DNA of 64,000 nt from Margaritifera margaritifera. Lineage: Eukaryota > Mollusca > Bivalvia > Unionida > Margaritiferidae. Positions 51,119-63,294 of this stretch are shown here, one piece after another; the stretch's first letter is position 1, and each line of letters opens with the position of its first letter. The notes beneath the pieces were generated by a model. That model was not told where the DNA came from and did not search any database. It worked only from the letters and a program-made list of their open reading frames with translations. The stretch spans positions 454,501 through 518,500 of the forward strand of contig JAQPZY010001692.1 in assembly GCA_029931535.1 (NCBI GenBank), read 5' to 3'. The position numbers and the translations under genes were made by a program.

Positions 51119-51956
51119 GGCTCCAATGTTTATACACGTAAACAGTTTATTTTATTTTACTGCTTGTCAACGTTGATATAATGAGTAACCATGTAAATAA
51201 ACATGCACATGTTGTCGGTGACGCATGAACTACTCATTCAAATTAAATGTTATATTTCCACATCTCTGCTTGAGAAAATTTTTTAGGATTTTTCTAATAA
51301 TTCTTTTTGTTTTTAAACTATGAATGATTTTGACATCAAATGTGGCATTGCTAAGAAAAACCTAAGTTGAAAAGAATTTGTGGTACTGTACATTAGTAAT
51401 GGCATAAGATTGATTTGCTGATAATGCTGACAAAAATTGTTTAAACTTCATTATTTACTTTTGAAAACGTGTTTGTTAACAGAACTTTTGAAGAGTAACA
51501 TTTTATTTTAAAGGAACTTGATTTCAAGTTTGTAAGCCACCGCAGAGTTTCTTATTTTTTTGTAGATCCTACAAAAGCATCCTATGCACATGTCCAGGCA
51601 GGATGTACGGTTGCATTATTGATATTTTTCATCGAGTACATATATGTAGCAGTATGAAATATAATGATGATCCTATGGATGTTTTTCCTAAATTGTCAGA
51701 TCTTTTGCTATTAGGCAGATGTCAGGTGAGTAATTTCAGGCCAACTAGGGCCTCTTGTTTATGTTTAAATTTTTACAGGCTTGACCATTTGAGCAAGATG
51801 ACGTTGCCAAACAAATCAAGGCATTGGGAAATATATATGTATAATATATGTCCTTTGAAATATCTCTGAAAATAATTAAGAAGTTTAATACTGCTCTGTC
51901 GCTGCATACATGATTGGAAATTTAAATTAAATTTGATTTTCTTTACTCTTTTTCAG
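51119..51956. other. TMEM256 intron 1, distal part
   Basis: No element recognised. The polypyrimidine tract and CAG acceptor (TTTACTCTTTTTCAG) end at 51956. Confidence 0.5.
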
Positions 51957-52003
51957 CTTTTACTGGAAGAAACTCAAATGAAGATACGGAAAACTTAAAG
52001 AAG
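51957..52003 (+). CDS. TMEM256 homolog, exon 2 (47 nt)
   Basis: The acceptor TTTTTCAG gives CT, completing a codon with the last base of exon 1, then FTGRNSNEDTENLKK and donor AAG/GTTTGT (phase 0). It encodes the loop after the first helix; the family has a similar K/R-N-rich segment here. It is too short to be found as an ORF; it is called by phase, motif and splice sites. Confidence 0.7.
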
Positions 52004-53639
52004 GTTTGTGTATACCATAATTAACCAAATTAGTCAAACCCTCCAATTTTTTAGACACTATACTTTTGAAATTTTTAATAATTTAAAATAATTAAAAAAA
52101 GGATATGGACACCAAGAACTTTTTTTAAGCTGAAAAGAAAAAACTGGAACATAAACTAAGGAATGTTTTGCCTGTTCTCAAAAACAGGCAATTGAATAGT
52201 CAACACTCAGGTCATAAAATTGCTTTGTTTACCCTAACAGGTGGATTAACTGAAGGTGTTGTCAATAGGCAGCGATAAAAACAGCTGACACACTCCACAA
52301 CTAGTGATCACGCAGATCCATAAACAAAGGGAGTTGAGAGCTTGTTAAAGGTGATGATAAAGGAAAAACAACCTTTAATCTTGAGACAGTTGTAGTTATT
52401 AATTAATGAATCACTTTGATAACTGTAATATCAATGGTCATCAGCATTACATCAGGCTAACATGTGATTGTAGGCTTCTTTTATATTTACCACTGGAGAG
52501 CTTACACAGGGAGACAAAGCAGTCTTGCACATTCCTATTCTCACTAAAGTGGAATACTTGTGTGATGTAAAGTGTTTAAATAGGCATGTGGGTTATTATG
52601 TTTGTTTTCCCTTTGCCAGTAAATTGAACTGGGTTACATTTATTTATGATCAACATCAAGTGGTCAACATCTCCAACACATGAGTTTAACAAGTTCTTGT
52701 AGTCTCAGTTTTTTCAATGCCATGGTAACCTCATTTTGGATGTAGTTTGGTCTTCATACCTATAATTGGAGTTTAAATAATGGTCTTGTGCAATTAAATT
52801 CCTGAACCAGTTTAAGTGATTTGGCTCCATTACATATTTAGGGTAATGATTGCCATATTTGGAGTTTTTGTGTTGAGATTGCATGTATATTATTTTGGTG
52901 ATATATTTATTTTAGTCAAAGGCAGTTGTTATGTTATGAAACAATATTGATGTTAGAACTGGGTCGTGTTCCCAAGTTTCCACCCAGACTTACTATAGGA
53001 GTACATGTACACAATGAACAGATGGTCATAGTTTTAAAAAAACAACACCCACCAGAAATGCAACTAGAATTCTTTATTTGTAAAAGAACATCGAAACATT
53101 ACCATGCAAATGTTCTTTATTGGAAAGCAAGGATACAATGCAACCAAGTTTACCTACTTGGACATTGTACTGGGCAGGCTCATCGATCATCGATTCACAA
53201 TAATGTCAGTGAAGATATTGATTTACCTTAACAATATTTGGGAAAATTGATGATTTTCATTAGTACACAAATCATCCAGACAGAAAAGTCAATATTTTTA
53301 GTGTCTGGATTTTCGGCTAAATTACTGTAAATCTAATTTCCACTATATTTCAGCCTGTTGTTTTATAACATTATAAAATGGCAACTAGTACTAAAAATGG
53401 CACAGATTGCAGCTATTCGACAGTTTCTAGGTGTTTGTTTATACGCCTGACTTGTATTATGATAATGACCCTGTCTGTCTGTCCATTAACTTTTCTGCAC
53501 AATAACTTCAGTTCTACTTCACCAGCCTTTGACAGACATTGCAAGCAAGTTCTTGATGAAAGAAAAAAGCTAATCTATTTTTGGGGTCAAAATGTTGAAG
53601 GTCAAGGTTACTCTGATGGAAAGAAACTGGTTTCTGCAC
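52004..53639. other. TMEM256 intron 2, proximal part
   Basis: Contains an unassigned plus frame (52950-53231, about 93 codons from ATG, with HPPEMQLEFFICKR) that lacks any family signature or splice context and is not called as a gene. Confidence 0.4.
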
Positions 53640-54360
53640 AATGACATTAGTTCTACATCATCGACCAGGACCATAGCTTTGCAGATGACTTTGACTTGGG
53701 GTAAGGAATAGACCTATTTATATTTGGGTAAAATGGTCAAAGGTCAAGGTCACTGTGACTGAAAGAAGAAAACTAGTTTCCACACAATAACATTAGTTTT
53801 ACATCACAGACCTGGACCAAGCATTTTGGATTGCTTGCACTTTGGGTAAGTAAGAATCCTAATTGATTTTGGGGGTGACAAAGTCAAAGGTCAATATCAC
53901 TGTCAAAGAAAGAATATGACATTTCTCAACAATGTACCTTCACCAAAGTTTGTGGATGACTGACATATTGGGTAAGAAAGAAACCGATTGATTTTGGGGT
54001 CAGAAGTCATGGTTATTGTGACCGAAAGAAGAAAAATGGTTTATGCTTAAAAATTTTTATTCTTAACCATGTACTTTGATCATATTTTGTGAAGTGTTTG
54101 AACTTAAGATAAGGAAGAGGCCTGTTGATTTAGGGTCAAAAGTTCATGATCATTGTGGTTAAAAGCAAAGAGGGTTTTGCAGAATTAATTTTGTTCTAGA
54201 GTAAGTTTCTTGAAAAGACTTTCTGGATGGCTTGCACTTAGGATAATAAAGAAACCTATTGCTGGTAAGGTCAAAATGTCTGGGTTCAAGGTCATGGCAA
54301 GAAAAAACAATTTCTGCACAGAAAGTTTAGTTTACATCCATATACCTTGACCAAAGGTCT
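53640..54360. repeat. Diverged repeat with TCAAAGGTCAAGGTCACTGT phrases
   Basis: About six loosely periodic copies (100-125 bp) of GTCAAAGGTCAAGGTCAC, GAAAGAAGAAAA, TTTCTGCACAATAAC and TTGGGTAAGAAAGAAAC. Such motifs are typical of mollusc interspersed repeats. Non-coding. Confidence 0.6.
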
Positions 54361-55135
54361 AGGACATTGAGACTCTGTCAATAATCACCAGTGTCAACCA
54401 TGACCTACTAGTGCCTACAAAGAGGACTATTAAACATGTGTCAGGCTTATAGTGTGCTGTTCACAGTACTCTTGCTAAAAAAAAATTCTGGGTCAGTCAG
54501 TGATATCAGGTTACATAAGGTTTCAGAGGAAAGATACCAACATTGATATGAATGTGAGTAACCTGAGTTTTTTATTTAGCTTTTGACTTGTTGGCCCTTA
54601 TGAATGATCTTAAGACAGGTTGCCAGTAGCTTTGGCATCTTACCTCTCGTATAGTGCTAGGTGAGGTGGTGAGGTTGGTTGGAGGTGAGTGCCCCCCCCC
54701 CCCTGCCCAACATCCATAGAAAATATGTCCAAAATTCTGTAAAATGGGGGTGTGCTTATTGCCAGGCATGGGCTTATTATCAGTAAAATATAGTACATAT
54801 ATTTTGTAATGCGCTCAAAATATGTCAGCTAATGCTTGAAATTTTTTTATAGAACAAGAAAGTGTTTTTTGTCTTACATTTTCAACTCGTTCTTGTTTTA
54901 TTTTGTTTGTTGCTTTTGTTGAATCTACATTAGTGAAAAGTGAGACATATCAGTCTTTTTCTGGAATCAGTTGTGTCAGCAGCTGTTTGCTGACATTTTG
55001 GTTAAAGTTTTTCATTTGCATATATTTCTCATTGCAATATGAAGCTAGGACCATATATTTTCTGACATGCCTTTGACCTTGGGGTCAAGTTAACAGTTAT
55101 AGAAATTTGTGTTTAGGTTTGGGTTAAAGTTGTTT
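54361..55135. other. TMEM256 intron 2, middle
   Basis: Only a C-run at 54691-54703 and general AT-rich sequence. Confidence 0.4.
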
Positions 55136-55139
55136 CATT

Positions 55140-55425
55140 TGCTTTATTATTCCTAAACCACTTGTTAGATTTTGTCCGTACTTTAGGTGAATCATTTGCT
55201 TATATTCCCTAAACCACTTGTTGGATTTTGTCTGTACTTTAGGTGTATCATTTGCTTATATTCCCTAAACCACTTGTTAGATTTTGTCCATACTTTAGGT
55301 GAATCATTTGCTTATATTTCCTAAACCACTTGTTGGATTTTGTCCATACTTTAGGTGAATCATTTGCTTATATTTCCTAAATCCCTTGTTGGATTTTATT
55401 CATACTTTAGGTGAATCATTATGAA
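55140..55425. repeat. About 62-bp tandem repeat, five copies
   Basis: Unit: CCTAAACCACTTGTTGGATT, TTGTCCATACTTTAGGTGAA, TCATTTGCTTATATT. Each unit contains TTTAG/GTGA, a weak acceptor/donor-like phrase. Confidence 0.85.
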
Positions 55426-55777
55426 GCTATGACCACACAATCTGCAACATGCATGCTCAATCCTTTTGACCTTTGTGTCAAGGTCACCTGTTTTACAGCA
55501 ATGCTTTGATTGTGGGCTTAGCATGCAGTCCCTGCATATTTTGTTTTTAAATTGTGTTAAACTGTCAAATGAGATGCTTAACTTCTTTAATTGTGGTAAA
55601 GTGTCAGTTGTTTATTTTGCTCATTTTTTTCAGGATTTAATTTATATGTGAGTTTTGGCACTTTTGTCAAATCTGCTTTGAATGCATTCAATCTTAGCAA
55701 CATTAATTGAATGTTAATCATTTTATAAGCATGAGATGTACCTAAGATATTAATGGCAATTTTAATACATGATCTTC

Positions 55778-55945
55778 CAGGCATTGTTGTGAAGTGAATT
55801 CCAGGCATTGTTGTGAAGTGGATTCCAGGCATTGTTGTGAAGTGAATTCCAGGCATTGTTGTGAAGTGAATTCCAGGCATTGTTGTCAAGTGAATTCCAG
55901 GCATTGTTGTGAAGTGAATTGCAGACATCGTTGTGAAGTGAATTC
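55778..55945. repeat. 22-bp tandem repeat, about eight copies
   Basis: Unit: CCAGGCATTGTTGTGAAGTG plus AATT. The minus ORF over it (repeated MPGIHFTT) is a repeat translation. Confidence 0.9.
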
Positions 55946-56074
55946 CAGATAAATATTTAAATTATAATAATGGATTTTAAAATTTCTTAGTTGCAAACTT
56001 TTAGGAAACCTAAAATATATAATATTCTCATTGTATTTAACACAATATGAAATATATAAAGGTCTTGTCTTTAT

Positions 56075-56695
56075 TGCCTGATATATAGTTATTCATTGCT
56101 TGATATGGAGTCAAAACATTGCCTAATATATAGTCATATATTGCCTGATATATAGAGTCATACATTGCCTGATATATAGAGTCATATATTGCTTGATATA
56201 TAGTCATACATGCCTCATATGGAGTCATACATTGGCTGATATATAGTCATACAATGCCTGATATATAGTCATACAATGCCTGATTTATAGTCATACAATG
56301 CCTGATATATAGTCATACATTGCTTGATTTATAGTTATACATTGTCTGGTACATAGTTATACAATGCCTCATATATAGTCATACAATGCCTGATATATAG
56401 TCATACATTGCCTAATATATAGTCATACATTGTCTGATATATAGTCGTACATTGCCTGATATATAGTCATACATTGTCTGATATAGTCATACATTGTCTG
56501 ATATATAGTCATAGTGCCTGATATATAGTTGTACATTGCCTGATATATAGTCATACTTTGCCTGATATATAGTCATACATTGTCTGATATAGTCATACAT
56601 TGCTTGATATATAGTCATACAGAGCCTGATATATAGTCATACATTGCCTGATATATAGAGTCATACATTGCCTGATATATAGTCATACTTATACG
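56075..56695. repeat. About 22-bp array of TGCCTGATATATAGTCATAC
   Basis: Roughly 27 copies with single-base variants and occasional GAG insertions. It ends about 70 bp before the acceptor of TMEM256 exon 3. It lacks the unique spacers a CRISPR array would have. Confidence 0.9.
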
Positions 56696-56768
56696 AGTTT
56701 TACATATTGTGTAATTGCATCTAAGGAATGGACTCATTCCTGCTGTTTGTTTTCCTTTTTTGTTGCAG

Positions 56769-56849
56769 ATATTTGAAGTTGGAAATAATATGCATTTAGT
56801 CCATTCAGCTGCATTGTTGGCTGTGCCACTGACGAAGAATCCAATTTTG
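56769..56849 (+). CDS. TMEM256 homolog, exon 3
   Basis: The acceptor TTTTGTTGCAG leads into 27 codons (IFEVGNNMHLVHSAALLAVP, then LTKNPIL) and the strong donor TTG/GTAAGT. The G-N-x-x-H-x-x-HS-x-ALL block is the DUF423/TMEM256 signature leading into the second helix. Phase 0 at both ends. Confidence 0.8.
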
Positions 56850-57340
56850 GTAAGTCTTATTTCACATATACGAGACCATTGCCATCTCCACCATGAGTCA
56901 TTCATTGCTTTGGCAAAATTGTAAAACTTTGACTTTAAGGGATACAATTTGTGTTAGAAAGGACATAAGGTTGCCAAGTAGGTGGGTACATATGCAGGGT
57001 TTATTCTAGAACTGAAATTTTAGATGGGGAAATTCCTCCATCCATTTGAAAAAAAAGGGAGTTTTCTGACTATAGGAGGGATTTAATCAAGAAGTAAAGG
57101 TATGGCTTGTTGTGCTTTTGTTTGATATTTTGGCTTTTTGAGAAATTAGTGTCAATCCTGCAATCACACATCTTAGAATAGACTCTACATATCTTTATTT
57201 ATGGATAATTGGATTTCTCTAGTATTCTGTCCACACATGGGGAAGATTCTTTTTCTAACTCGTCACATAAATTGGTTTTTGACACTCAATATTTTAAAAA
57301 TCATACTCCAGTATACCATTTGTGCATCACAATAGGTGAG
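56850..57340. other. TMEM256 intron 3, proximal part
   Basis: No recognised element. Confidence 0.4.
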
Positions 57341-57344
57341 TATG

Positions 57345-57665
57345 TGCTTTTAGGTCTATTCTAAAATGCGATCAGATGAATGACTTTGTATTTCATGCAC
57401 ATGGTCTATTCTAGGATGCCATTAGGTTAATGACTTTATATTTCATGCACTGGGTCTATTCTAGGATGCCATCAGGTGAATGACTTTACATTTCATGCAC
57501 TGGGTCTATTCTAGGATGCCATTAGGTGAATTAATTTACATTTCATGCACTGGGTCTATTCTAGGATGCCATTAGGTGAAGGACTTTACATTTCATATAC
57601 AGGGTCTATTCTAGGAACCCTTAGGTGAATGACTTTACATTTCTTATACAGGGTCTCTTCTAGGA
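57345..57665. repeat. About 58-bp tandem repeat, six copies
   Basis: Unit: GGGTCTATTCTAGGATGCCA, TTAGGTGAATGACTTTACAT, TTCATGCACT. Confidence 0.85.
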
Positions 57666-58054
57666 TGCACGATTGCAGAATTCACAATAATTTCTTAAAA
57701 AAATCACAGGATTCACACTGATTTAAAAAGCAATTGTGCCTAAATATCATCCAGATACCAGAAAATCACACATAATATTTGCATGCCGTATATTTATTTT
57801 TTCATTTAAGCCCTCCTGTAATCATAAAATTTTCCCCTTGTTTTGAAATGGAGGGGATATCTCGACCCCCTCCCCCTCCACCCTCAACAATTTTTAAGTT
57901 CTAGAATAGAGCCTGCCTACATCCAGATTAGGTAAATGTATTTAGCTCGGGATAAAATAAATAACTCTGTCCAGTTGGCATGTTTCTCAAAACACACAAT
58001 ATCACAGTGTTTATCATAGTCACACTCCTTGTCAGTACTTGCAAATTCTGACCT

Positions 58055-58330
58055 TGTAATTACAGTGCAGCACTCCCTTACTATAAGGTCCTTCATTTTA
58101 ACACTTCCTGTAATTACAGTACAGCACTCCCTTACTATAAGGTCCTTCATTTTAACACTTCCTGTAATTACAGTACAGCACTCCCTTACTATAAGGTCCT
58201 TCATTTTAACACTTCCTGTAATTACAGTACAGCACTCCCTTACTATAAGGTCCTTCATTTTAACACTTCCTGTAATTACAGTACAGCACTCCCTTACTAT
58301 AAGGTCCTTCATTTTAACACTTCCTGTTAT
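58055..58330. repeat. 54-bp tandem repeat, five copies
   Basis: Unit: TGTAATTACAGTACAGCACT, CCCTTACTATAAGGTCCTTC, ATTTTAACACTTCC. Near-identical copies, so both strands give ORFs of about 124-131 codons that are artefacts. Just downstream, TACTTCATTATAAGGTGG and GAGAGAGTACTGTAG look like a pogo-type terminus from which the unit may derive. Confidence 0.92.
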
Positions 58331-58596
58331 AAGGTGGGTATGTTCATGGATCCCTTTTTATTATTCAGTAGTAAAATTACATGTATCATGTACTTCATTA
58401 TAAGGTGGTCTCGCTATCCAATGGACAGCATTATAATGAGAGAGTACTGTAGTATGTTTTATTACATATCCATTTAATCTTACATGCTTGATTTAGCATT
58501 TGATACAGCTGTTCAATCCATATTCCTGTATCACACACCCATATGGGAACTACTTAGGTGTCTTCTTTGACATCCGTGCATCAATATTTTTAGATG

Positions 58597-58754
58597 CAGT
58601 GGCGTACTAAGGGTAAATGATGCCCGGGCGACCGATGATGATGGCCCAAAGGGCCAGAATACAAGGCCCAAATTTGTATCAGCTGTTTTGGCGCCCCAAG
58701 ACCTCTGGTGACCAGGGCAACTGCCCCGTTCACCACCCTGATTGTGCGCTACAG
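58597..58754. mobile_element. hAT-type MITE, 158 bp, perfect 8-bp target duplication
   Basis: Ends CAGTGGCGTACTAAGGGTAA and, inverted, CTGTAGCGCACAATCAGGGT. TTTAGATG flanks both sides (58589-58596 and 58755-58762). It is an inverted relative of 24340-24501. Eight-base duplications are the hAT hallmark. Confidence 0.75.
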
Positions 58755-59024
58755 TTTAGATGCAGTGACTTTTTTTCAAAATCCCAATGTTTTGATTTTC
58801 ATTTATACTGTAAAGCTAAAAATATTTCGAAAGTGTAAATGAAGGTGTATGTGATGAATATAAAATTGCATTCATCTTTTGTTTTGAGTCGGGGGAAAGA
58901 ACTTGTTTTATATGGCTTATGAATATGCTCAACCTCACTGCCTCAACATATCCCTACGCCATATCAAACTCATTCTTTTCGATGACTTGGAACAAAACAT
59001 GTATGTAGTTTTTTGCATATATCA

Positions 59025-59560
59025 GACATTAGTGTATACTGTCATGTCTGTATATATCAGACATTAGTGTATACTGTCATGTCTGTATATATCAGACATT
59101 AGTGTATATTGTCTTGTCTGTATATATCAGACATTAGTGTATACTGTCTTGTCTGTATATATCAGACATTAGTGTATACTCTCTTGTCTGTATATATATC
59201 AAACATTAGTGTATACTGTCATGTCTGTATATATCAGACATTAGTGCATACTGTCTTGTCTGTATATATCAGACATTAGTGTATACTGTCTTGTCTGTAT
59301 ATATCAGACATTACTGTATACTGTCTTGTCTGTATATATCAGACATTAGTGTATACTGTCTTGTCTGTATATATCAGACATTAGTGTATACTGTCTTGTC
59401 TGTATATATCAGACATTAGATATCAGACATTAGTGTATACTGTCATGTCTGTATATATCAGACATTAGTGTATACTCTCTTGTCTGTATATATCAGACAT
59501 TAGTGTATACTGTCTTGTCTGTATATATCAGACATTAGTGTGTACTGTCTTGTCTATATA
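59025..59560. repeat. About 36-bp tandem repeat, about 15 copies
   Basis: Unit: GTATATATCAGACATTAGTG and TATACTGTCTTGTCT. Variants carry CATGTCT or CTCTTGTCT. Confidence 0.92.
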
Positions 59561-61300
59561 TATTAAATGCCATAAAACTTTTTTAATTAGAACTTTGTAT
59601 TTCTTGTAAGATTTTACAAATATTTGTTTTTGAGAATCATCCAAAAACTGATTAGTATTTTTTGTTGTTATTGACATGAAGTGATCTCAATCCTTTCAGG
59701 TACATATCATATGTTAAGGGAGGCAACTCAAACTTAGGTACATGATAAGGCCTTATATTGGTTATCTCCCTTTCCAAGCCATCAGTGTTTTCAATGCTTT
59801 GATAATACATGTCCCAAAAAGTAAGTAATAAAATGTGTACTTTAAAGTACAGATAAGACAGTAATAGCGAAACTATCCACAGTTTTGTGGCCTTAATCCA
59901 ACACAAACAGTTCCATCAATTTGTTTTGACTAAGCAGAGTGTCATACTATCAAATTACAGTGGATACCTATCATAACGCTGTCATTGGGGTCTGTAACTG
60001 CTGATCGCGTTATGTACTGAAGCATGGTATAGCGAGAATGATTGAACATTCATTCAGTGCATATAGGATTGTGTGGGTGGGGAATAATCACAATGCCAGT
60101 GAAACATATGGTAATAATGTTACTACCTGCCAGTTTTTATAACGATTTGGATCAGGACAGCCCTATGTTTGATGAAAATTTTTCATTGCTATATAAGAAC
60201 ATTAATTATGAGCTGTAAGCTATAGTCTTGTGAAACCTAATTGATTCAGAATTATTTTTATATATTTGTTACTTTGGCTGATATTTTGAGTAGTGTCAGG
60301 GAATAAGGGACAGATAGGACCAAAAATCAGTAGGTATGATGTGACCGTGCTATATCCAATTCATGTTATAAGAAAGCACATTACAGTGGGATTCCCCAGT
60401 ACATTCTTATTGAAGTCCACAAGGCTGTTTCCACTTATGCGACCATACTTAACCTATAGTTGAATAAATGAAAGTTTGATTATTAACATAAGACTTTACT
60501 AAAATGTTGTTTGTGTAAACTCATCAGAGAAACTGAGCTCTGATATAAATTTGTTTATTCATTTTGGAAAGGTATTCTTTGCATTGGCAAATAAAGAATT
60601 GTATGAGGTAAATGATTGTTTTCCTTTTTCCTGATTGGTCAAGTTTTTCTTATATAAATTCATCCTTTCCTCTGTATGAATTTATCTTCAGTTTCTTTTT
60701 GATAACAGATATACTATATTTGGAACTATTTGTGTTCTTGACAGAAAGCATCTGGATGTAAATGGCAATTTGCATACCTATTGGTTCAAGCTTTCAAATG
60801 TTATTTATTTTAAGTTAGTTGCACAACAGATTCTTCCATCTTACATAAAAAATCAGATATAATGTGGTCTTTCATTGTGGAGAAAATCTTGAGAACCCAG
60901 AGGAAACCACCAACAATGGATGGGTCGCCATATACCCTTGCACATGCTGAAGCCCAGTATTGAACCCAGGACCATAGACATGCAAAGTGAGAACTCTACC
61001 ACTGTGTTGTCAAGTTTTTTTGTGATAAAAGTATAATGGTTGTTACTTGTATATTTCTAGAGAAATAACAGCCCAGACACTTTGCTGTGTCATTGATGTT
61101 CTTATTGTGCTTTGCATCTCAGATACCTGTGGTGACAATTTAGGCAGATATATAACAAAAACAGAAGAAAACAAACCATGATTTTAAAGTACTTATTCTG
61201 TTGTCACATTGCATTGTTATCAGATAAAACAATAATTGTCATCTCTTTCTTTCAATACCATTTTTCAAAATAATGTCACCTTGACCAGTTGTCTTGGTCC
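59561..61300. other. TMEM256 intron 3, middle; possible pogo-like relic
   Basis: TACAGTGGATACCTATCATA at 59958 and the following AACGCTGTC / GATCGCGTTATG text resemble the terminus of a Tigger-like element, but no matching inverted end with TA flank can be fixed. Nothing else recognised. Confidence 0.3.
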
Positions 61301-62290
61301 ATACTACTCTGATCAGGTCAATACTTCTCGTCAGGTTAATACTGCCCTGATTAGGTCAATACTATAATCAGGTCAATACTTCTCATCAGGTTAATACTTC
61401 TCATCAGGTTAATACTGCCCTGATTAGGTTGATACTATGATCAGGTCAATATTTCTCTGATCAGGTCCATACTACATCAGGTCAGTACTACTCATCAGGT
61501 CAGTACAACTCTGATCAGGTAAGTACTACTCATCAGGTCCATACTACTCTGATCAGGTCAGTAATACTTATCAGGTCATTACTACTCACCAGGTCCATAC
61601 TATTCATCAGGTCATTACTATTCACCAGGTCCATACTACTCTGATCAGGTAAGTACTATTCACCAGGTCCATACTACTCTGATCAGGTAAGTACTACTCA
61701 TCAGGTCCATACTACTCTGATCAGGTAAGTACTCCTCATCAGGTCCATACTACTCTGATCAGGTAAGTACTCCTCATCAGGTCCATACTACTCTGATCAG
61801 GCAAGTACTACTCATCAGGTCCATACTACTCTGATCAGGTAAGTACTACTCATCAGGTCCATACTACTCTGATCAGGTCAGTACTCCTCATCAGGTCCAT
61901 ACTACTCTGATCAGGTCAGTATTACTCATCAGGTCAGTACTCCTCATCAGGTCCATACTACTCACCAGGTCCATACTACTCTGATCAGGTCAGTACTACT
62001 CATCAGGTCAGTACTACTCATCAGGTCAGTACTTCCCTGATCTGGCAATAATACTCTGATCAGGTCAATAGTTCTCTGATCAGGTTCATACTACTCTGAT
62101 CAAGCTAGTACTAGAGTCTCTGATCAGGTCAATAATACTTTAATCGGGTCAGTGCTTCTCTGATCAGGGCTGCAATACTTCTCTGATCAGGTTAATACTA
62201 CTCTGATCAGGTCCATATTACTCTAATCAGGCCAATAATACTCTGATCAGGTCAATACTTCCTTGATCAGGTCAATATAATCAAGTATCA
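61300..62290. repeat. 1-kb array of TCTGATCAGGT / CTCATCAGGTCCATACTA units
   Basis: Units of about 17-20 bp alternate in higher-order pairs of about 38 bp. Several contain CAGGTAAGTACT, a consensus 5' splice site on the sense strand of TMEM256. The array ends about 80 bp upstream of the last exon's acceptor. Confidence 0.9.
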
Positions 62291-62370
62291 TTTTCATCCA
62301 AATGCAAAACTTACCAATCAGGAAGAAAATTAATTCCAGTAAACATAATTCTGTATTGGTATCATTTCAG

Positions 62371-62514
62371 GTGTGTGCACTGATGGGTAGTGGAATCATC
62401 ATTTTCTCTGGAAGCTGTTACTATCACGCACTGACAGGGAAAACCACAATTAGAAGAATCACCCCTTTGGGAGGTCTTCTACTTATAATGTCCTGGTTTG
62501 CCATGTTGATTTAA
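62371..62514 (+). CDS. TMEM256 homolog, exon 4 and stop
   Basis: The acceptor TATCATTTCAG leads into 47 codons and TAA at 62512-62514. VCALMGSGIIIFSGSCYY forms the third helix, HALTGKTTIRRITPLGG is the family's G-(S/C)-x-Y-x-x-x-L-(T/S)-G...P-x-GG loop, and LLLIMSWFAMLI the fourth helix ending the protein, as in other DUF423 members. Phase 0 join to exon 3. Confidence 0.85.
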   Translation: MCALMGSGIIIFSGSCYYHALTGKTTIRRITPLGGLLLIMSWFAMLI

Positions 62515-62689
62515 CTTTGATATGGGACAAGTTATGCTATTGATATAAGACAAGTTATGTTATGCTAATGACTTGGCTGAAGGGTACATATAAATCAATG
62601 CTGGCTATTTGGAGCACTTTTGTAATATTTAGATCATGAAAAAGTGAATCAAAATACTGCAGAATCATGGTAATAAGCTCATATGTGAT

Positions 62690-62695
62690 AATAAA
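62690..62695 (+). terminator. Candidate polyadenylation signal of TMEM256
   Basis: AATAAA 175 bp after the stop codon; another AATAAA lies near 62867. Confidence 0.4.
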
Positions 62696-62699
62696 CAAA

Positions 62700-63165
62700 T
62701 ATACAATCTAATGCACATGGGCCTCCAGTATTTTTGTATAAAGAATAAGTGTATATGATTTTGTATGTGTGTATGTGGGAAAGAAAGACAAAATCTGGTA
62801 TGTAAAATTTGCTCTTGTAACAATTGTTCCATTCCTTATTTGGTGATAAGCATGACAGTTTATCTAATAAATGTATTCTGATTTTCTATTATTCTTCTGA
62901 CTCTCTTCATTTTATTGTTGAGCCCACGTTAGCAGGAAACCAGACACAGCAGTTTTTTTTCTTCTGGCAGCAGTGGTGTAAACAGTTTATTACAATTTGG
63001 TTAAAGTTTTTAAGACAATGCTTTGATCATGGGTTCAACATGCACGTAGTGGCTCTCTTGTTAACCATCTGTATGTACTTAAATCTAGTTGATGAATATC
63101 AAAACTTTACAAACAGTGTTATTATGATGCATATCATTGTCAATAAGGAAATATAAATATACTGT
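62700..63165. other. 3' flank of TMEM256
   Basis: No gene recognised; a 110-codon plus frame lacks any signature. Confidence 0.4.
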
Positions 63166-63294
63166 ATATACTCCCGTATAAGCCGGGTCCAAAGGCAAAC
63201 AACATAGACCTGGATCTGCCAGTGCATTATGTGACGGCAGATCTGGGTCTATGCAGTTTGCAGTTGGTTTCGGCTTATACGCAAGTATTGATGG
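63166..63294. mobile_element. Palindromic MITE, short form of 13535-13740
   Basis: TATACTCCCGTATAAGCCGG at the left and CGGCTTATACGCAAGTATTG at the right, with TAGACCTGGATCTGCC and GGCAGATCTGGGTCTA as inner inverted arms. Confidence 0.65.

Noticed and set aside
52926..53231. 101-codon plus ORF in TMEM256 intron 2
   Set aside because: Begins at TTG, no recognised domain, no acceptor or donor in a useful place.
56075..56695. CRISPR-like periodic array
   Set aside because: Eukaryotic context and contiguous 22-bp units without unique spacers.
57917..58403. ORFs of 124-131 codons on both strands
   Set aside because: Artefacts of a 54-bp tandem repeat whose period is a multiple of three.
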